A DNA stretch of 64,000 nucleotides from Streptomyces sp. NBC_01478 (GTDB lineage Bacteria > Actinomycetota > Actinomycetes > Streptomycetales > Streptomycetaceae): assembly GCF_036227225.1 (NCBI RefSeq), contig NZ_CP109444.1:4321501-4385500 (forward strand), in the 5' to 3' direction. The position numbers and the translations under genes were made by a program. The notes under the pieces were generated by a model, which was not told the origin of the DNA, ran no database searches, and saw only the letters and a program-made list of their open reading frames with translations. Numbering within the stretch: the first letter of the stretch is position 1; each line of letters starts with the position of its first letter. Shown here one piece after another: positions 54,623-63,386 of the stretch.

Positions 54623-55773
54623 AGGCCCTGCACATCATCACCGGACTCGGCGTCGGCGGCGCCGAGCAGCAACTCCGCCTGCTGCTGCACCACTTGCCGG
54701 TCGACTGCGATGTCGTGACGCTCACCAACCCGGGCGCGGTCGCCGCCGGCCTCACCGCCGACGGGGTGCGCGTCCTCCACCTCGGCATGACCGGCAACCG
54801 CGACCTGGCCGCCCTCCCCCGCCTGGTCAGGATCATCCGCACCGGCCGCTACGACCTCGTCCACACCCACCTCTACCGCGCCTGCGTCTACGGCCGGCTC
54901 GCCGCCCGGATCGCGGGCGTGAAGGCGGTCGTCGCCACCGAACACTCGCTGGGCGACTCGCAGATGGAGGGCCGCGGCCTCACCGCCGGGGTCCGCGCAC
55001 TGTATCTCGCCAGCGAGCGCCTGGGCCGGTCGACGGTCGCCGTGTCCCCCACGGTCGCCGAGCGCCTGAAGAAGTGGGGCGTGCCGGGGCCGCGGATCGA
55101 GGTGGTCCCCAACGGCATCGACCTGGACCGCTTCCGCTTCGACCCGGTCCAGCGCCTGCACACCCGCCAGCGGCTCGGTCTGCCCGACGGCGCGTACGTC
55201 GTCGGCGGCATCGGCCGGCTCGCGGCCGGCAAACGCTTCGACGTCCTGGTCCGCGCCCTGGCCCAACTCCCCACCGACTACTGGCTGTTGCTGGTCGGCG
55301 GCGGCACCGAGGAGAACCTCCTGCGCCGTACGGCCCATGAGTGCGGGGTCGCCGACCGGGTGCTGTTCACCGGCGAACGCCCCTACGTACCCGACGGCTC
55401 ACCGGGCCCCGACCTGCCCTCCCTCACCGCCGCCATGGACCTGCTCGCCTCGCCGTGCCCCGAGGAGGCCTTCGGCCTGGCGGTCGTGGAAGGGCTGGCG
55501 TCCGGGCTGCCCGTGCTCTACGCCTCCTGCCCCGCCATCGAGGACCTCCCCCCGCAGGCCGCGTCCGGCGCCCGGCGGGTGCAGGGCGGTCCCGAGGTCT
55601 TCGCCCGCGCGCTGGCGGCGGCCCGCGCGCGGGGCCCGCGCCCGCGCACCGCCCCGGACGCCGCCCACCACTACTGCATCACCCGCAGCGCCGCCCACCT
55701 CATGGACGTGTACGCGGCCGCGGTCTCCACCTCGTCGCCGTCCCCCGCACCCCAGGGAGCCAGTTCCTCATGA
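54619..55773 (+). CDS. Family 4 glycosyltransferase (second of the operon)
   Basis: A 384-residue GT-B enzyme. ITGLGVGGAEQQLRLLLHHL is the N-terminal signature. VVPNGIDLDRFRFDP, VVGGIGRLAAGKRFDVLVRAL and CPEEAFGLAVVEGLASGLPVLYAS form the donor-binding half with the EX7E motif. It adds a further sugar to the lipid-linked unit; specificity unknown. It overlaps both neighbours by 4 nt. Confidence 0.92.
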   Translation: MKALHIITGLGVGGAEQQLRLLLHHLPVDCDVVTLTNPGAVAAGLTADGVRVLHLGMTGNRDLAALPRLVRIIRTGRYDLVHTHLYRACVYGRLAARIAGVKAVVATEHSLGDSQMEGRGLTAGVRALYLASERLGRSTVAVSPTVAERLKKWGVPGPRIEVVPNGIDLDRFRFDPVQRLHTRQRLGLPDGAYVVGGIGRLAAGKRFDVLVRALAQLPTDYWLLLVGGGTEENLLRRTAHECGVADRVLFTGERPYVPDGSPGPDLPSLTAAMDLLASPCPEEAFGLAVVEGLASGLPVLYASCPAIEDLPPQAASGARRVQGGPEVFARALAAARARGPRPRTAPDAAHHYCITRSAAHLMDVYAAAVSTSSPSPAPQGASSS

Positions 55774-56402
55774 CCGAGATCCGACAGCACCTCCCCCTCA
55801 GCCGCTCGAAAGCCCTCCCGGCCTGGTCCCTCCTCGCGGCCGGCGCCGTGACCGGCGGACTCCTCGGCGGCGGGTACGGCGTCCTCAAGACACCGACGTA
55901 CACGGCCACCAGCTATGTCATCGCCGTCCCCACCGGCAAGGCCGACTCCTCGACCGCGCTCGGCTTCGCGCAGGCCTACGGCCGGGTCGCCACCCAGCTC
56001 GCGGTGCTCGGGGACGCGCAGGTGTGGGCGGGGGTGCCGGTGAAGACGCTCCAGTCGAGCGTGCAGACGGCGACCTCGCCGGACGCGCCGATGGTCGCCG
56101 TCACGGCCACCTCCTCGCGCGCCGACCTCGCCGCGGACATGGCCAACGCGGTGTCCCGCTCGCTGACCGTGCACGCGAACGACTCGAAGGACTCGACCCA
56201 CGTCGAACTCCAGACCTTCGCCCGCGCCATCAAGCCGACCTCCGCCTCCTCGGCCCCGGCCGCGGTGACCGGCCTGGTCGGCGCGAGCGCGGGCGGTCTC
56301 CTAGGCGGCCTGCTGCTCCTGGTACGGCCGCGCCGGACCACCGACGAGACCGGCCGCCCCGCCTCGGTGCCCAGCCCGGCCACCGCGGCCGACGTCCTGT
56401 GA
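55770..56402 (+). CDS. Wzz-like chain-length/capsular polysaccharide co-regulator
   Basis: A 210-residue protein with an N-terminal membrane helix (ALPAWSLLAAGAVTGGLLGG), an extracytoplasmic ~130-residue domain (TYTATSYVIAVPTG...VNAVSRSLTVH type) and a second helix (AAVTGLVGASAGGLLGGLLLL). This is the Wzz/YveK topology that sets polymer length. It has no cytoplasmic tyrosine-kinase domain and is shorter than typical members. Coupled both sides (ATGA at its start, GTGA at its end). Confidence 0.8.
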   Translation: MTEIRQHLPLSRSKALPAWSLLAAGAVTGGLLGGGYGVLKTPTYTATSYVIAVPTGKADSSTALGFAQAYGRVATQLAVLGDAQVWAGVPVKTLQSSVQTATSPDAPMVAVTATSSRADLAADMANAVSRSLTVHANDSKDSTHVELQTFARAIKPTSASSAPAAVTGLVGASAGGLLGGLLLLVRPRRTTDETGRPASVPSPATAADVL

Positions 56403-57502
56403 CACCGGTGTACTCGACCGAACTCGTCACCGACGCCCAGGCCTTCGCCGAACTGGCCCCGGCCTGGGGCCGGTTGTACCAGAAGTGCGGCGCGGCGACC
56501 CCGTTCCAGTCCCACGCCTGGCTGCACTCCTGGTGGCTGTCGTACGGCCGAACGGGCCGACTGCGCCTGCTCGTTGTCCGCGACGGCCGCGAACTCGTCG
56601 CCGCCGCGCCCCTGATGCTCGTCCGGAGTCCGGTACCCGCGCTGGTCCCGCTCGGCGGCGCGATCTCCGACTACGGCGACGTCCTGCTGGACGACGACCA
56701 CGGCGACCCGGCCGTCGCCGCGCTCACCGAGGGCCTCGCGTCCGCCGCGCGCACCGCGCTGATCGACTTCCGCGAGGTGCGTCCCGGAGGCGCGGTCGAG
56801 CGCGTCTACGACCGCTGGCGCGGCCCGCGCCGCCGCGTCCACGACTCGCTGTGCCTGGAACTCCCCGCCGTACCGATGGACGAACTGGTCGCCCGACTCC
56901 CCTCCTCCAAGGCCCAGCGGGTCCGCGCCAAGCTCCGCAAGCTGACCGCACTCGGCGTCGAGCGGCACGTCGTACAGCCGGACGGGGTGGACTCGGCGCT
57001 GCGGCGACTGCTGGAGCTGCACCAACTCCAGTGGCAGGGACGGAAGGTGACGTCCGAGCATCTCCAGACCCGGTTCTGCGAGCATCTCGTCCGCTCGGTC
57101 GGGCCGATGGTGCGCTCCGGGGACGCCGTCGTCACCGAGTTCCGGCTCGACGAGGACGTGGTCGCCGTGGATCTCACGCTGTTGTCGCGGCGGCTCGCGG
57201 GCGGTTATCTCTACGGCGCGCATCCGCGGCTGCGGGAGCGGAAGGCGGATGTGGCGGTGATGCTGCTGGACGCGTGCGCGGAGCACACCGGCGTCGACGG
57301 GCCCCGCACGCTCAGCCTGCTGCGCGGCGACGAGCCGTACAAGCATCACTGGCGGCCCGAACCGGTGCTCAACCAGCGGCTGTTGCTGGCTCGGCGGCGG
57401 ACGGCGCCGCTGATGACGGCGGTCGTCTGCGATGTCGCCGCGCGCCGGCGGGGCAAGGCGATCGTGCGGAAGTGGAAGGAACGCGGTGGCGACGGACCGT
57501 GA
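56399..57502 (+). CDS. FemAB/CelD-like GNAT-fold transferase
   Basis: A 367-residue protein of the BioF2/CelD-like GNAT group: FQSHAWLHSWWLSYG, ALVPLGGAISDYGDVLLDDD, LPSSKAQRVRAKLRKL and LRERKADVAVMLLDACAEHTG, with the C-terminal KHHWRPEPVLNQRLLLAR. Such proteins accompany exopolysaccharide genes and are thought to acylate the glycan or its lipid carrier. It is the last gene of the coupled operon and starts with GTG overlapping the Wzz-like stop. Confidence 0.8.
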   Translation: MTPVYSTELVTDAQAFAELAPAWGRLYQKCGAATPFQSHAWLHSWWLSYGRTGRLRLLVVRDGRELVAAAPLMLVRSPVPALVPLGGAISDYGDVLLDDDHGDPAVAALTEGLASAARTALIDFREVRPGGAVERVYDRWRGPRRRVHDSLCLELPAVPMDELVARLPSSKAQRVRAKLRKLTALGVERHVVQPDGVDSALRRLLELHQLQWQGRKVTSEHLQTRFCEHLVRSVGPMVRSGDAVVTEFRLDEDVVAVDLTLLSRRLAGGYLYGAHPRLRERKADVAVMLLDACAEHTGVDGPRTLSLLRGDEPYKHHWRPEPVLNQRLLLARRRTAPLMTAVVCDVAARRRGKAIVRKWKERGGDGP

Positions 57503-57524
57503 GCGGCCCGCCGCCACCTCTGGT

Positions 57525-58847
57525 TCAGCGGTCGCGCTGCCACCAGTCGAACTTCACGCACAGCTTCCCGCCGAGCCAGTACTCCACCCAGTCGCCCAGG
57601 TCCACGGGCGAGCAGTTGACCGGGTGCGTCGGAGCGGGAGGCGTGGTCGGCCTGGGCGGCTCCGGGGTGACCGGAGTCGTGGGTGTCGTCGGTGTCGTGG
57701 GCGTGGTCGGGACCGGGATCGGGTCCTCGGTGCGGCCGAACAGGACCGAACGGTAGACCTTGGACGACTTCGGGTTCTGGGAGCACTGCCACACACCGTG
57801 CGGGCAGTAGTCGGTCACGGTGTTGTACAGCGGCTTGTGCTCGTCCATCCAGGCGAGCATGCGCTTCATGTACTCCGCGTTGTCGCCGTTACGGAAGAGT
57901 CCCCATTCAGGATAGGAAATGGGCTTGCCGTGGGACTTGGCGAATTCCACGTGTGCCTGGAGTCCGTAGGGCTCTTTCACCTGCTCGTCGAACGTCAGCC
58001 CGGAAGGCTGGTCGTACGAATCCATGCCGACGATGTCGACCGTGTCGTCCCCCGGATAGCACTGCGTCCAGGGAACGGCGTCCCGGCCGCGGCTCGGAGT
58101 GAAGTCGAACCGGAATTTCTGGCCCGGCACCGAGCGCATCGTGGTGACGATCCTGTTCCAGTACTTCTTCCAGGCCTCCGGGTCCGGCCCGCAACGAGAG
58201 GTGTACGTGGTGCCGTTCATCTCCCAGCCGAGCACGATCACCGTGTCCGGCACCTTCAGGTCGACCAGCCGTTCGGCCAGGGCCTTGAAGTGCTGATCGA
58301 ACTGGCCGGCCGCGCCCTGCTGGAGCAGCCGCCGGACCTGCCAGTCGGAGACGCCGTCCTCGTTGTTCTCCTGCATCGGCACGTTGAGGACGAGCATCCG
58401 GTCGGTCTTCTCGGTGCGCCAGTCCGCCCATACGTCGAGGAGACCGGGGGCGCCCTCGATGTCGCTCCAGTGGTTGCCGGGCAGGTAGGTGTGACCGACG
58501 CGCAGTTCGGCACCGCCCAGCCAACTGCTCAGCGCCGCCATCCGGGCCACCCCCCGGGCACCGGAGTCGAGGAAGGCACCGAACGCCGGGGCCTCTTTCG
58601 GCTCGGGAGTCTTGGCGGCCTCGGGCGTCTTCACGACTTCCGGGTTCTTCACGGGTTCTACGACGGCCGGGGTCACGGGCGCGGTGGTCCCGGGCGCGGT
58701 GGTCACGGGAGCAGGCGGATCGGTGGCCCGCGCCACCTCCGCCCCCGCCGCGAACCCGGGACCCGACGCCAGTGCCGCCGACGCGGCGACCGTAGCCGCG
58801 ATGAAGGCCAGCCGTCCGGTCCGGGACCGTCGCTGTTGTGGGGCCAT
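57525..58847 (-). CDS. Secreted GH26-like glycoside hydrolase
   Basis: A 440-residue secreted protein. A signal peptide (GRLAFIAATVAASAALASGPGFAAG) and a ~45-residue T/P/V linker precede a (beta/alpha)8 domain resembling GH26 endo-mannanases. Probable acid/base Glu209 is in VLGWEMNGTTY and nucleophile Glu314 in ISYPEWGLF. A TTPTTP linker and a Trp-rich C-terminal motif (WVEYWLGGKLCVKFDWW) end the protein, possibly binding sugar. It converges on the glycan operon, so it may trim that polymer. The ATG at 58847 has a GAGGAG ribosome-binding site. Confidence 0.82.
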   Translation of the reverse strand: MAPQQRRSRTGRLAFIAATVAASAALASGPGFAAGAEVARATDPPAPVTTAPGTTAPVTPAVVEPVKNPEVVKTPEAAKTPEPKEAPAFGAFLDSGARGVARMAALSSWLGGAELRVGHTYLPGNHWSDIEGAPGLLDVWADWRTEKTDRMLVLNVPMQENNEDGVSDWQVRRLLQQGAAGQFDQHFKALAERLVDLKVPDTVIVLGWEMNGTTYTSRCGPDPEAWKKYWNRIVTTMRSVPGQKFRFDFTPSRGRDAVPWTQCYPGDDTVDIVGMDSYDQPSGLTFDEQVKEPYGLQAHVEFAKSHGKPISYPEWGLFRNGDNAEYMKRMLAWMDEHKPLYNTVTDYCPHGVWQCSQNPKSSKVYRSVLFGRTEDPIPVPTTPTTPTTPTTPVTPEPPRPTTPPAPTHPVNCSPVDLGDWVEYWLGGKLCVKFDWWQRDR

Positions 58848-58987
58848 GCCTGCTCCTCTCTCCACTCTCGTTTTCTTGTTTCTCTTTTTGACACTCAGTC
58901 ATACGAATATGAATTACGCCACCGCCGCTACGGCTTTTGAGTGTCCCTGTCGCCCGCGTGGGTGAACCGAACCGAAGGAAACAGTCC

Positions 58988-60298
58988 GTGTCGCTGCTCG
59001 ACGTCCGTGTCCCCGCAGTTCTGTTGCGGATCGACCGGAATCCCTTTCACCACGGAACGCTGGGTGCCGTGCGTTCGCTCGGCAGGGCGGGAGTGGAGGT
59101 GCATGTGGTCGCCGATTCCTCGGCAAGTCCGGTACGCAACTCCCGCTTCGTCTGCCAGATGCATCCCCCGCCGCCGCCTGCCGCGTCTCCCGCCGAGATC
59201 GCCGGCACGCTGCGGCGCGTGGCCGCCCGGATCGCGCGTCCCGCCGTACTGATCCCGATGGACGACGCGAGCGCCGTCGCGGTCGGCCGGCTGAGCGAGG
59301 AACTCGCGCCGTCCTATCTGCTGCCGCAGCAGCCCGGCGCGCTGCCCGAACGGGTCGCGGACAAGGCGGAACTGGCCGCCGTGTGCGCGAGCGCGGACAT
59401 CCCGCACCCGGTGACGCTGATCCCGGAGAGCCCGGCGCAGGCCGCGAGCGCCGCCTGGCAACTGGGGCTGCCGGTGGTCGCGAAGTGGAGCCGGCCCTGG
59501 CTGGTGCCGGCCGGGACCGGGCTGCGCAGCACGGTGGTGGTGCGCAGCGCGCAGGAAGCACGCGAGTTGTTCCTGCGCGCCGACGAGGCGGGCAGCCGAC
59601 TGCTGTTGCAGGCGTTCCTGCCGTCCGGCCCGGACCGCGACTGGTTCTTCCACGGGTACGCCGACCGCTCCGGCGCGGTGCGCGGCGGCGGGGCCGGCCG
59701 CAAGCAGCGGGCCTGGCCGCGTGGCGCGGGCCTGACGGCGGTGGGCCGCTGGACGCCCAACCCCCAGGTGCAGTCGCTCGCCGAACGCCTCACCACCGAG
59801 CTCGGCTACCGCGGCATCTTCGACCTGGACTTCCGCCGCTGCGGCACGACGGGCAGCTATCACCTGCTCGACTTCAACCCGCGGCCCGGCGCCCAGTTCC
59901 GGCTCTTCGCCGACAGCGCGGGCCTGGACGTGGTCCGCGCGCTGCACCTGGATCTGACCCACCGTCCGCTGCCGGACGGGTCGCCGCGGCCGGGCCGTTC
60001 GTTCGTGGTGGAGAACTACGCGCCGCTCAGCGCGCTGCGCCCGGCGATGGCCGGACGCGAGCTGGCCTGGTACGCGCCGGACGACCGGGCGCCGGGCCGG
60101 GCGATGTGGGGGCTGTGGGGGCTGCATGTGCTGCGCAAGGTGCGGGAGCAACTGGGCCGGACGGCGGCCCCGGCGCGCCCGACGGAGGCGCGGGTGGTCC
60201 GCCAGGCGGGCGCGAGCCCGCTCGAAGAGCCCGCCGAACCGGCCGAGTTGACCAAGCCGACCGAGTTGACCGACGACGAGAAAGCGAGCCGTTGCTGA
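58988..60298 (+). CDS. ATP-grasp ligase, carboxylate-amine type
   Basis: A 436-residue ATP-grasp protein. VPAVLLRIDRNPFHHGTLGAVRSLGRAGVEVHVVAD is the pre-ATP-grasp Rossmann region. GLPVVAKWSRPW and LLLQAFLPSGPDRDWFFHG form the nucleotide site. YRGIFDLDFRR and YHLLDFNPRPGAQFRLF carry the metal-binding Asp and Asn. The substrate is unknown; amide or peptide formation is the family chemistry. The GTG at 58988 has GAAGGAA upstream and gives the usual N-terminus. Its stop overlaps the start of the flavoprotein gene (TGATG), so the two form a pair. Confidence 0.85.
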   Translation: MSLLDVRVPAVLLRIDRNPFHHGTLGAVRSLGRAGVEVHVVADSSASPVRNSRFVCQMHPPPPPAASPAEIAGTLRRVAARIARPAVLIPMDDASAVAVGRLSEELAPSYLLPQQPGALPERVADKAELAAVCASADIPHPVTLIPESPAQAASAAWQLGLPVVAKWSRPWLVPAGTGLRSTVVVRSAQEARELFLRADEAGSRLLLQAFLPSGPDRDWFFHGYADRSGAVRGGGAGRKQRAWPRGAGLTAVGRWTPNPQVQSLAERLTTELGYRGIFDLDFRRCGTTGSYHLLDFNPRPGAQFRLFADSAGLDVVRALHLDLTHRPLPDGSPRPGRSFVVENYAPLSALRPAMAGRELAWYAPDDRAPGRAMWGLWGLHVLRKVREQLGRTAAPARPTEARVVRQAGASPLEEPAEPAELTKPTELTDDEKASRC

Positions 60299-61554
60299 TG
60301 TACGACCTGCTGGTGGTGGGCGCGGGCCCGTACGGCCTGTCCATCGCGTCCCACGCCGCGGCCGCCGGGCTGAACCTGCGCGTCTTCGGCCGGCCCATGG
60401 CGTCCTGGCGCGACCACATGCCCCGGGGCATGTTCCTCAAGTCGGAGCCCTGGGCCTCCAACCTGTCCGACCCCGAAGGCCGTTGGCCGCTCGACAGGTA
60501 CTGCGCCACCCAGGGCGTCGAGGCCCGGCACGGGGAACCGATCCCGGTCGAGATGTTCGCCTCGTACGGCCTGTGGTTCGCCCGCAACGCGGTGCCGGAG
60601 GTGGACGAGCGGACGGTGGAGCGGATCGCGCCGGTGCCGGGCGGCTTCGAGGCGGTGACCGACGACGGCACGGTGCTGCACGCCCGTACCGTCGCACTCG
60701 CGGTCGGTGTCATGCCGTTCGTCGAAATCCCGTCCGCGCTACGGGGGTTGAGCCGGTCCCTCGTCTCGCACAGCAGCCACCACAGCACGCTGGACGACTT
60801 CCGCGGCAAGGACGTCACGGTGATCGGCGGCGGCCAGGCGGCCCTGGAGACAGCGGCACTGCTCGCCGAACAAGGCACCCGGGTAAGGGTGTTGGCGCGC
60901 GCCGACAAACTGCGCTGGAACGACGTACCGCCGGCCTGGGAGCGCCCGTGGTGGCAGGAGGCCCGCTCCCCGCACAGCGGCCTGGGCCCCGGCTGGCGCA
61001 ACTGGTTCTACGCCGAGCGCCCCGACCTCTTCCGCCGCCTCCCGGAGTCGACCCGGGCCGGGATCGCGGCCAACGCCCTTGGCCCGGCGGGTGCTTGGTG
61101 GGTACGGGACCGGGTCGAACCGGCGGTGGAGGTGCTGCTCGGCCAGGAGGTCGCGGCGGCCGACGTGGTGCCGGGCGGGGTACGTCTGGAGACGGTGGGC
61201 GGAGCGGGCGGGACACGCTCCCTGGACACCGAACACGTCATCGCGGCAACGGGGTTCAAGGCGACGACCGGCCGACTCGGGCTGCTCTCCGGCGAGTTGA
61301 GGGGATCGCTGGCCACGGTGGGCGACGGTTCCCCGGAGGTCGGCCGGGACTTCGAGTCCTCGCACCCCGGCCTCTTCATGGCGGGCCTGGTGACGGCCTC
61401 GGGCTTCGGCCCGGCGATGCGTTTCGTGCACGGCGCCACCTACACGGCGGGCGCGCTGGTGCGGGGAGTCCGGCGCCGACTGCGCTCGGAGCCGCGCGGC
61501 GGCATGATCCCGGCACCCGGGCGACGGAGCACGCCGGCCTTCGTACGGCGCTAG
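60298..61554 (+). CDS. FAD/NAD(P)-binding monooxygenase-like flavoprotein
   Basis: A 418-residue two-dinucleotide-binding-domain protein. FAD motif LLVVGAGPYGLSIASHA is at the N-terminus; NAD(P) motif VTVIGGGQAALETAALLAEQG is in the middle; HVIAATGFKAT is the C-terminal ATG-type motif. This is the layout of flavin N-hydroxylating and related monooxygenases. With the coupled ATP-grasp ligase it could act on a shared small molecule or a glycan substituent; substrate unknown. Confidence 0.85.
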   Translation: MYDLLVVGAGPYGLSIASHAAAAGLNLRVFGRPMASWRDHMPRGMFLKSEPWASNLSDPEGRWPLDRYCATQGVEARHGEPIPVEMFASYGLWFARNAVPEVDERTVERIAPVPGGFEAVTDDGTVLHARTVALAVGVMPFVEIPSALRGLSRSLVSHSSHHSTLDDFRGKDVTVIGGGQAALETAALLAEQGTRVRVLARADKLRWNDVPPAWERPWWQEARSPHSGLGPGWRNWFYAERPDLFRRLPESTRAGIAANALGPAGAWWVRDRVEPAVEVLLGQEVAAADVVPGGVRLETVGGAGGTRSLDTEHVIAATGFKATTGRLGLLSGELRGSLATVGDGSPEVGRDFESSHPGLFMAGLVTASGFGPAMRFVHGATYTAGALVRGVRRRLRSEPRGGMIPAPGRRSTPAFVRR

Positions 61555-61686
61555 GGCCTGTCCGGCGGCGCAGGCCGCGGGAAATCTGTGGTGCCTGGTC
61601 AACGCCGGTGAGCGGGGCGTGGTGCGTGCGGCCGCAAGGCGGAGGAGACGTTGACATCAGCGGCTGCCGCCGTGGGCGACGCGGGT

Positions 61687-61710
61687 GTGCCGGGCGGTGA
61701 CGTCCGGCAC
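61687..61710 (-). terminator. Weak hairpin after the long chaplin gene
   Basis: GTGCCGG (61687-61693) / CCGGCAC (61704-61710), 11 bp beyond the stop codon. The rest of the 61555-61720 gap shows nothing recognisable. Confidence 0.45.
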
Positions 61711-61720
61711 CCCGTGCGCA

Positions 61721-62773
61721 TTACCTACGGGACGCGGCTCGTCCTCGTCGGTAGAGGATCGTGCCACCCGCGATCAGCGCGGCACTGACAGCCGAGGCGG
61801 CCAGCATGGCCTCACTGCCGGTGTGCGCCAGAACGGGCGGCGGGGTGTGCTCCCCACCGGCGGGCGGAGGCGTGTGGTGCCCACCCGTGGGGGGAGGCGG
61901 GGTGTGATGCCCACCCGTCGGGGGCGGCGGGGTGTGGTGCCCACCGGTCGGAGGCGGAGTGTGGTGCCCACCCGTAGGAGGGGGCGGCGTGTGATGCCCA
62001 CCGGTCGGGGGCGGCGGGGTGTGATGTCCGCCCGTGGGAGGCGGCGGAGTGTGATGCCCACCGGTCGGAGGGGGCGGGGTGTGATGTCCGCCCGTGGGAG
62101 GCGGCGGAGTGTGATGCCCACCGGTCGGGGGCGGCGGGGTGTGATGTCCGCCCGTGGGAGGCGGCGGAGTGTGATGCCCACCGGTCGGAGGGGGCGGGGT
62201 GTGGTGCCCACCCGGAGGAGGCGGCGGCGTGTGGTGGTGGCCGCCGGGAGGAGGCGGTGGCGTCTCCTCGCAGTCCGGAGTGCCATGGCCCGAGTGGTCG
62301 CCGGAGCCGTAACCCGAATCGCCGCCGGAGCCATAGCCGGAGTCGCCCCCGGAGCCGTAGCCCGAGTCGTCTCCGTAGCCATGCCCGGAGCCGTGACCGT
62401 GGCCATACCCGTGGCCGTACCCATGGCCGTAGCCATAGCCCGAGTCGTCATCGGAGTCGTCGGAGTCGCCGTACGACGACGGCTCGGTCCACCGGTGGTG
62501 GCCGGTGTGCTCGCTGTGCCGGTGGGCGTCCTTGCCGCCGGCGCACGAGTTGCCGAACGTCGGGTTGAGCCCGGACGCCACGTCGACGGAGTCGCCACAG
62601 GCGTTGACCGGCGCGTCGACCGGGACCTCGAGGCTGTTGCCGGACAGGACGCCCGGCGAATCCTTGGCAGCGCCGCCGGTGTACGAGTCGGCCAGGGCGG
62701 GGCTGCCGCACAGGGACAGAATGCTCGTCGCGGCGGCCGCCGCGACCATTCCCTTACCCAGGGTCTGTCGCAA
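61721..62773 (-). CDS. chpA: Long chaplin with one chaplin domain, HTPPPP repeats and sorting signal (ChpA-like by position)
   Basis: A 350-residue wall-anchored protein. The signal peptide is (RQTLGKGMVAAAAATSILSL...). One divergent chaplin domain follows: SPGVLSGNSLEVPVDAPVNACGDSVDVASGLNPTFGNSC. A His/Asp/Ser region leads into a G/Y/H-rich block (YGHGYGHGHGSGHGYG), then about a dozen copies of a 10-residue HHTPPPPTGG repeat. LAHTG plus a hydrophobic helix and an RRGRAASRR tail form the sortase signal. Long chaplins of S. coelicolor (ChpA-C) have two chaplin domains, so this one is reduced and rebuilt with repeats. The TTG start at 62773 gives the family N-terminus. Confidence 0.85.
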   Translation of the reverse strand: MRQTLGKGMVAAAAATSILSLCGSPALADSYTGGAAKDSPGVLSGNSLEVPVDAPVNACGDSVDVASGLNPTFGNSCAGGKDAHRHSEHTGHHRWTEPSSYGDSDDSDDDSGYGYGHGYGHGYGHGHGSGHGYGDDSGYGSGGDSGYGSGGDSGYGSGDHSGHGTPDCEETPPPPPGGHHHTPPPPPGGHHTPPPPTGGHHTPPPPTGGHHTPPPPTGGHHTPPPPTGGHHTPPPPTGGHHTPPPPTGGHHTPPPPTGGHHTPPPPTGGHHTPPPTGGHHTPPPPTGGHHTPPPPTGGHHTPPPAGGEHTPPPVLAHTGSEAMLAASAVSAALIAGGTILYRRGRAASRR

Positions 62774-62804
62774 TCTCGTTGTCTTCCTGCTTGAAGTGGG
62801 AAAA

Positions 62805-62834
62805 GCCGGCCTTGGAAACCTGTCCAAGGCCGGC
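62805..62834 (-). terminator. Terminator between chpD-like and long chaplin genes
   Basis: A perfect 12-bp inverted repeat, GCCGGCCTTGGA / TCCAAGGCCGGC, with a 6-nt loop, 35 bp past the chpD-like stop. Confidence 0.85.
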
Positions 62835-62869
62835 CATGACACAGCCGGAACGGCTGGTGCGTTACGTCG

Positions 62870-63097
62870 TCAGTCGTTGACGCACGTGTTGCCGAACGCC
62901 GGGTTCAGCAGGCCGATCACGTCGATCGAGTTGCCGCACACGTTGACGGGGATGTGCACGGGAACCTGGACCACGTTGCCCGAGAGGACACCCGGCGAAC
63001 CGATGGCGGCACCCTCGGCGCCGGCGTCGGCGAAGGCCGGGGCGGCCATACCGAGAGCCATGATCGCACCAGCGACAACAGCAGCGCTCTTCTTCAT
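62870..63097 (-). CDS. chpD: Short chaplin (ChpD-like by position)
   Basis: A 75-residue secreted protein: a signal peptide to AAPAFADA and a complete chaplin domain SPGVLSGNVVQVPVHIPVNVCGNSIDVIGLLNPAFGNTCVND with both cysteines. The domain is almost the same as in the other two short chaplins of the window. The ATG at 63097 follows GAAGGGAA; an upstream in-frame ATG adds 8 non-typical residues. It lies between the long chaplin and rodlin genes, as chpD does in S. coelicolor. Confidence 0.92.
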   Translation of the reverse strand: MKKSAAVVAGAIMALGMAAPAFADAGAEGAAIGSPGVLSGNVVQVPVHIPVNVCGNSIDVIGLLNPAFGNTCVND

Positions 63098-63386
63098 TGA
63101 CGTTCCCTTCTCTGCGGTCATGCCCTATGACGGCCGAAACCGAGCGAGCACAGCTTGTGCGGCTCGCACCATGACCTGCAGCCTGTAAAACGAGGGATAG
63201 ACACAGGAAGAAACTGAAGAACGCGTGTCACCTGACAATTCACTCGATCGTCCGCACCGAATTGACGGGATGGACGCAGCGACGAAGAAACGCTTCTCTT
63301 CAAGGGAAAACAGCTTTGTTCAGCGAAGCGGGCGACCCGCTCGGAAAATCCGGCGGGCCGCCCGGGTCACTCTCAGGCGTACGGTC

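Noticed and set aside
61555..61720. Insertion-sequence end or remnant
   Set aside because: No terminal inverted repeat pair, target duplication or transposase fragment can be shown.
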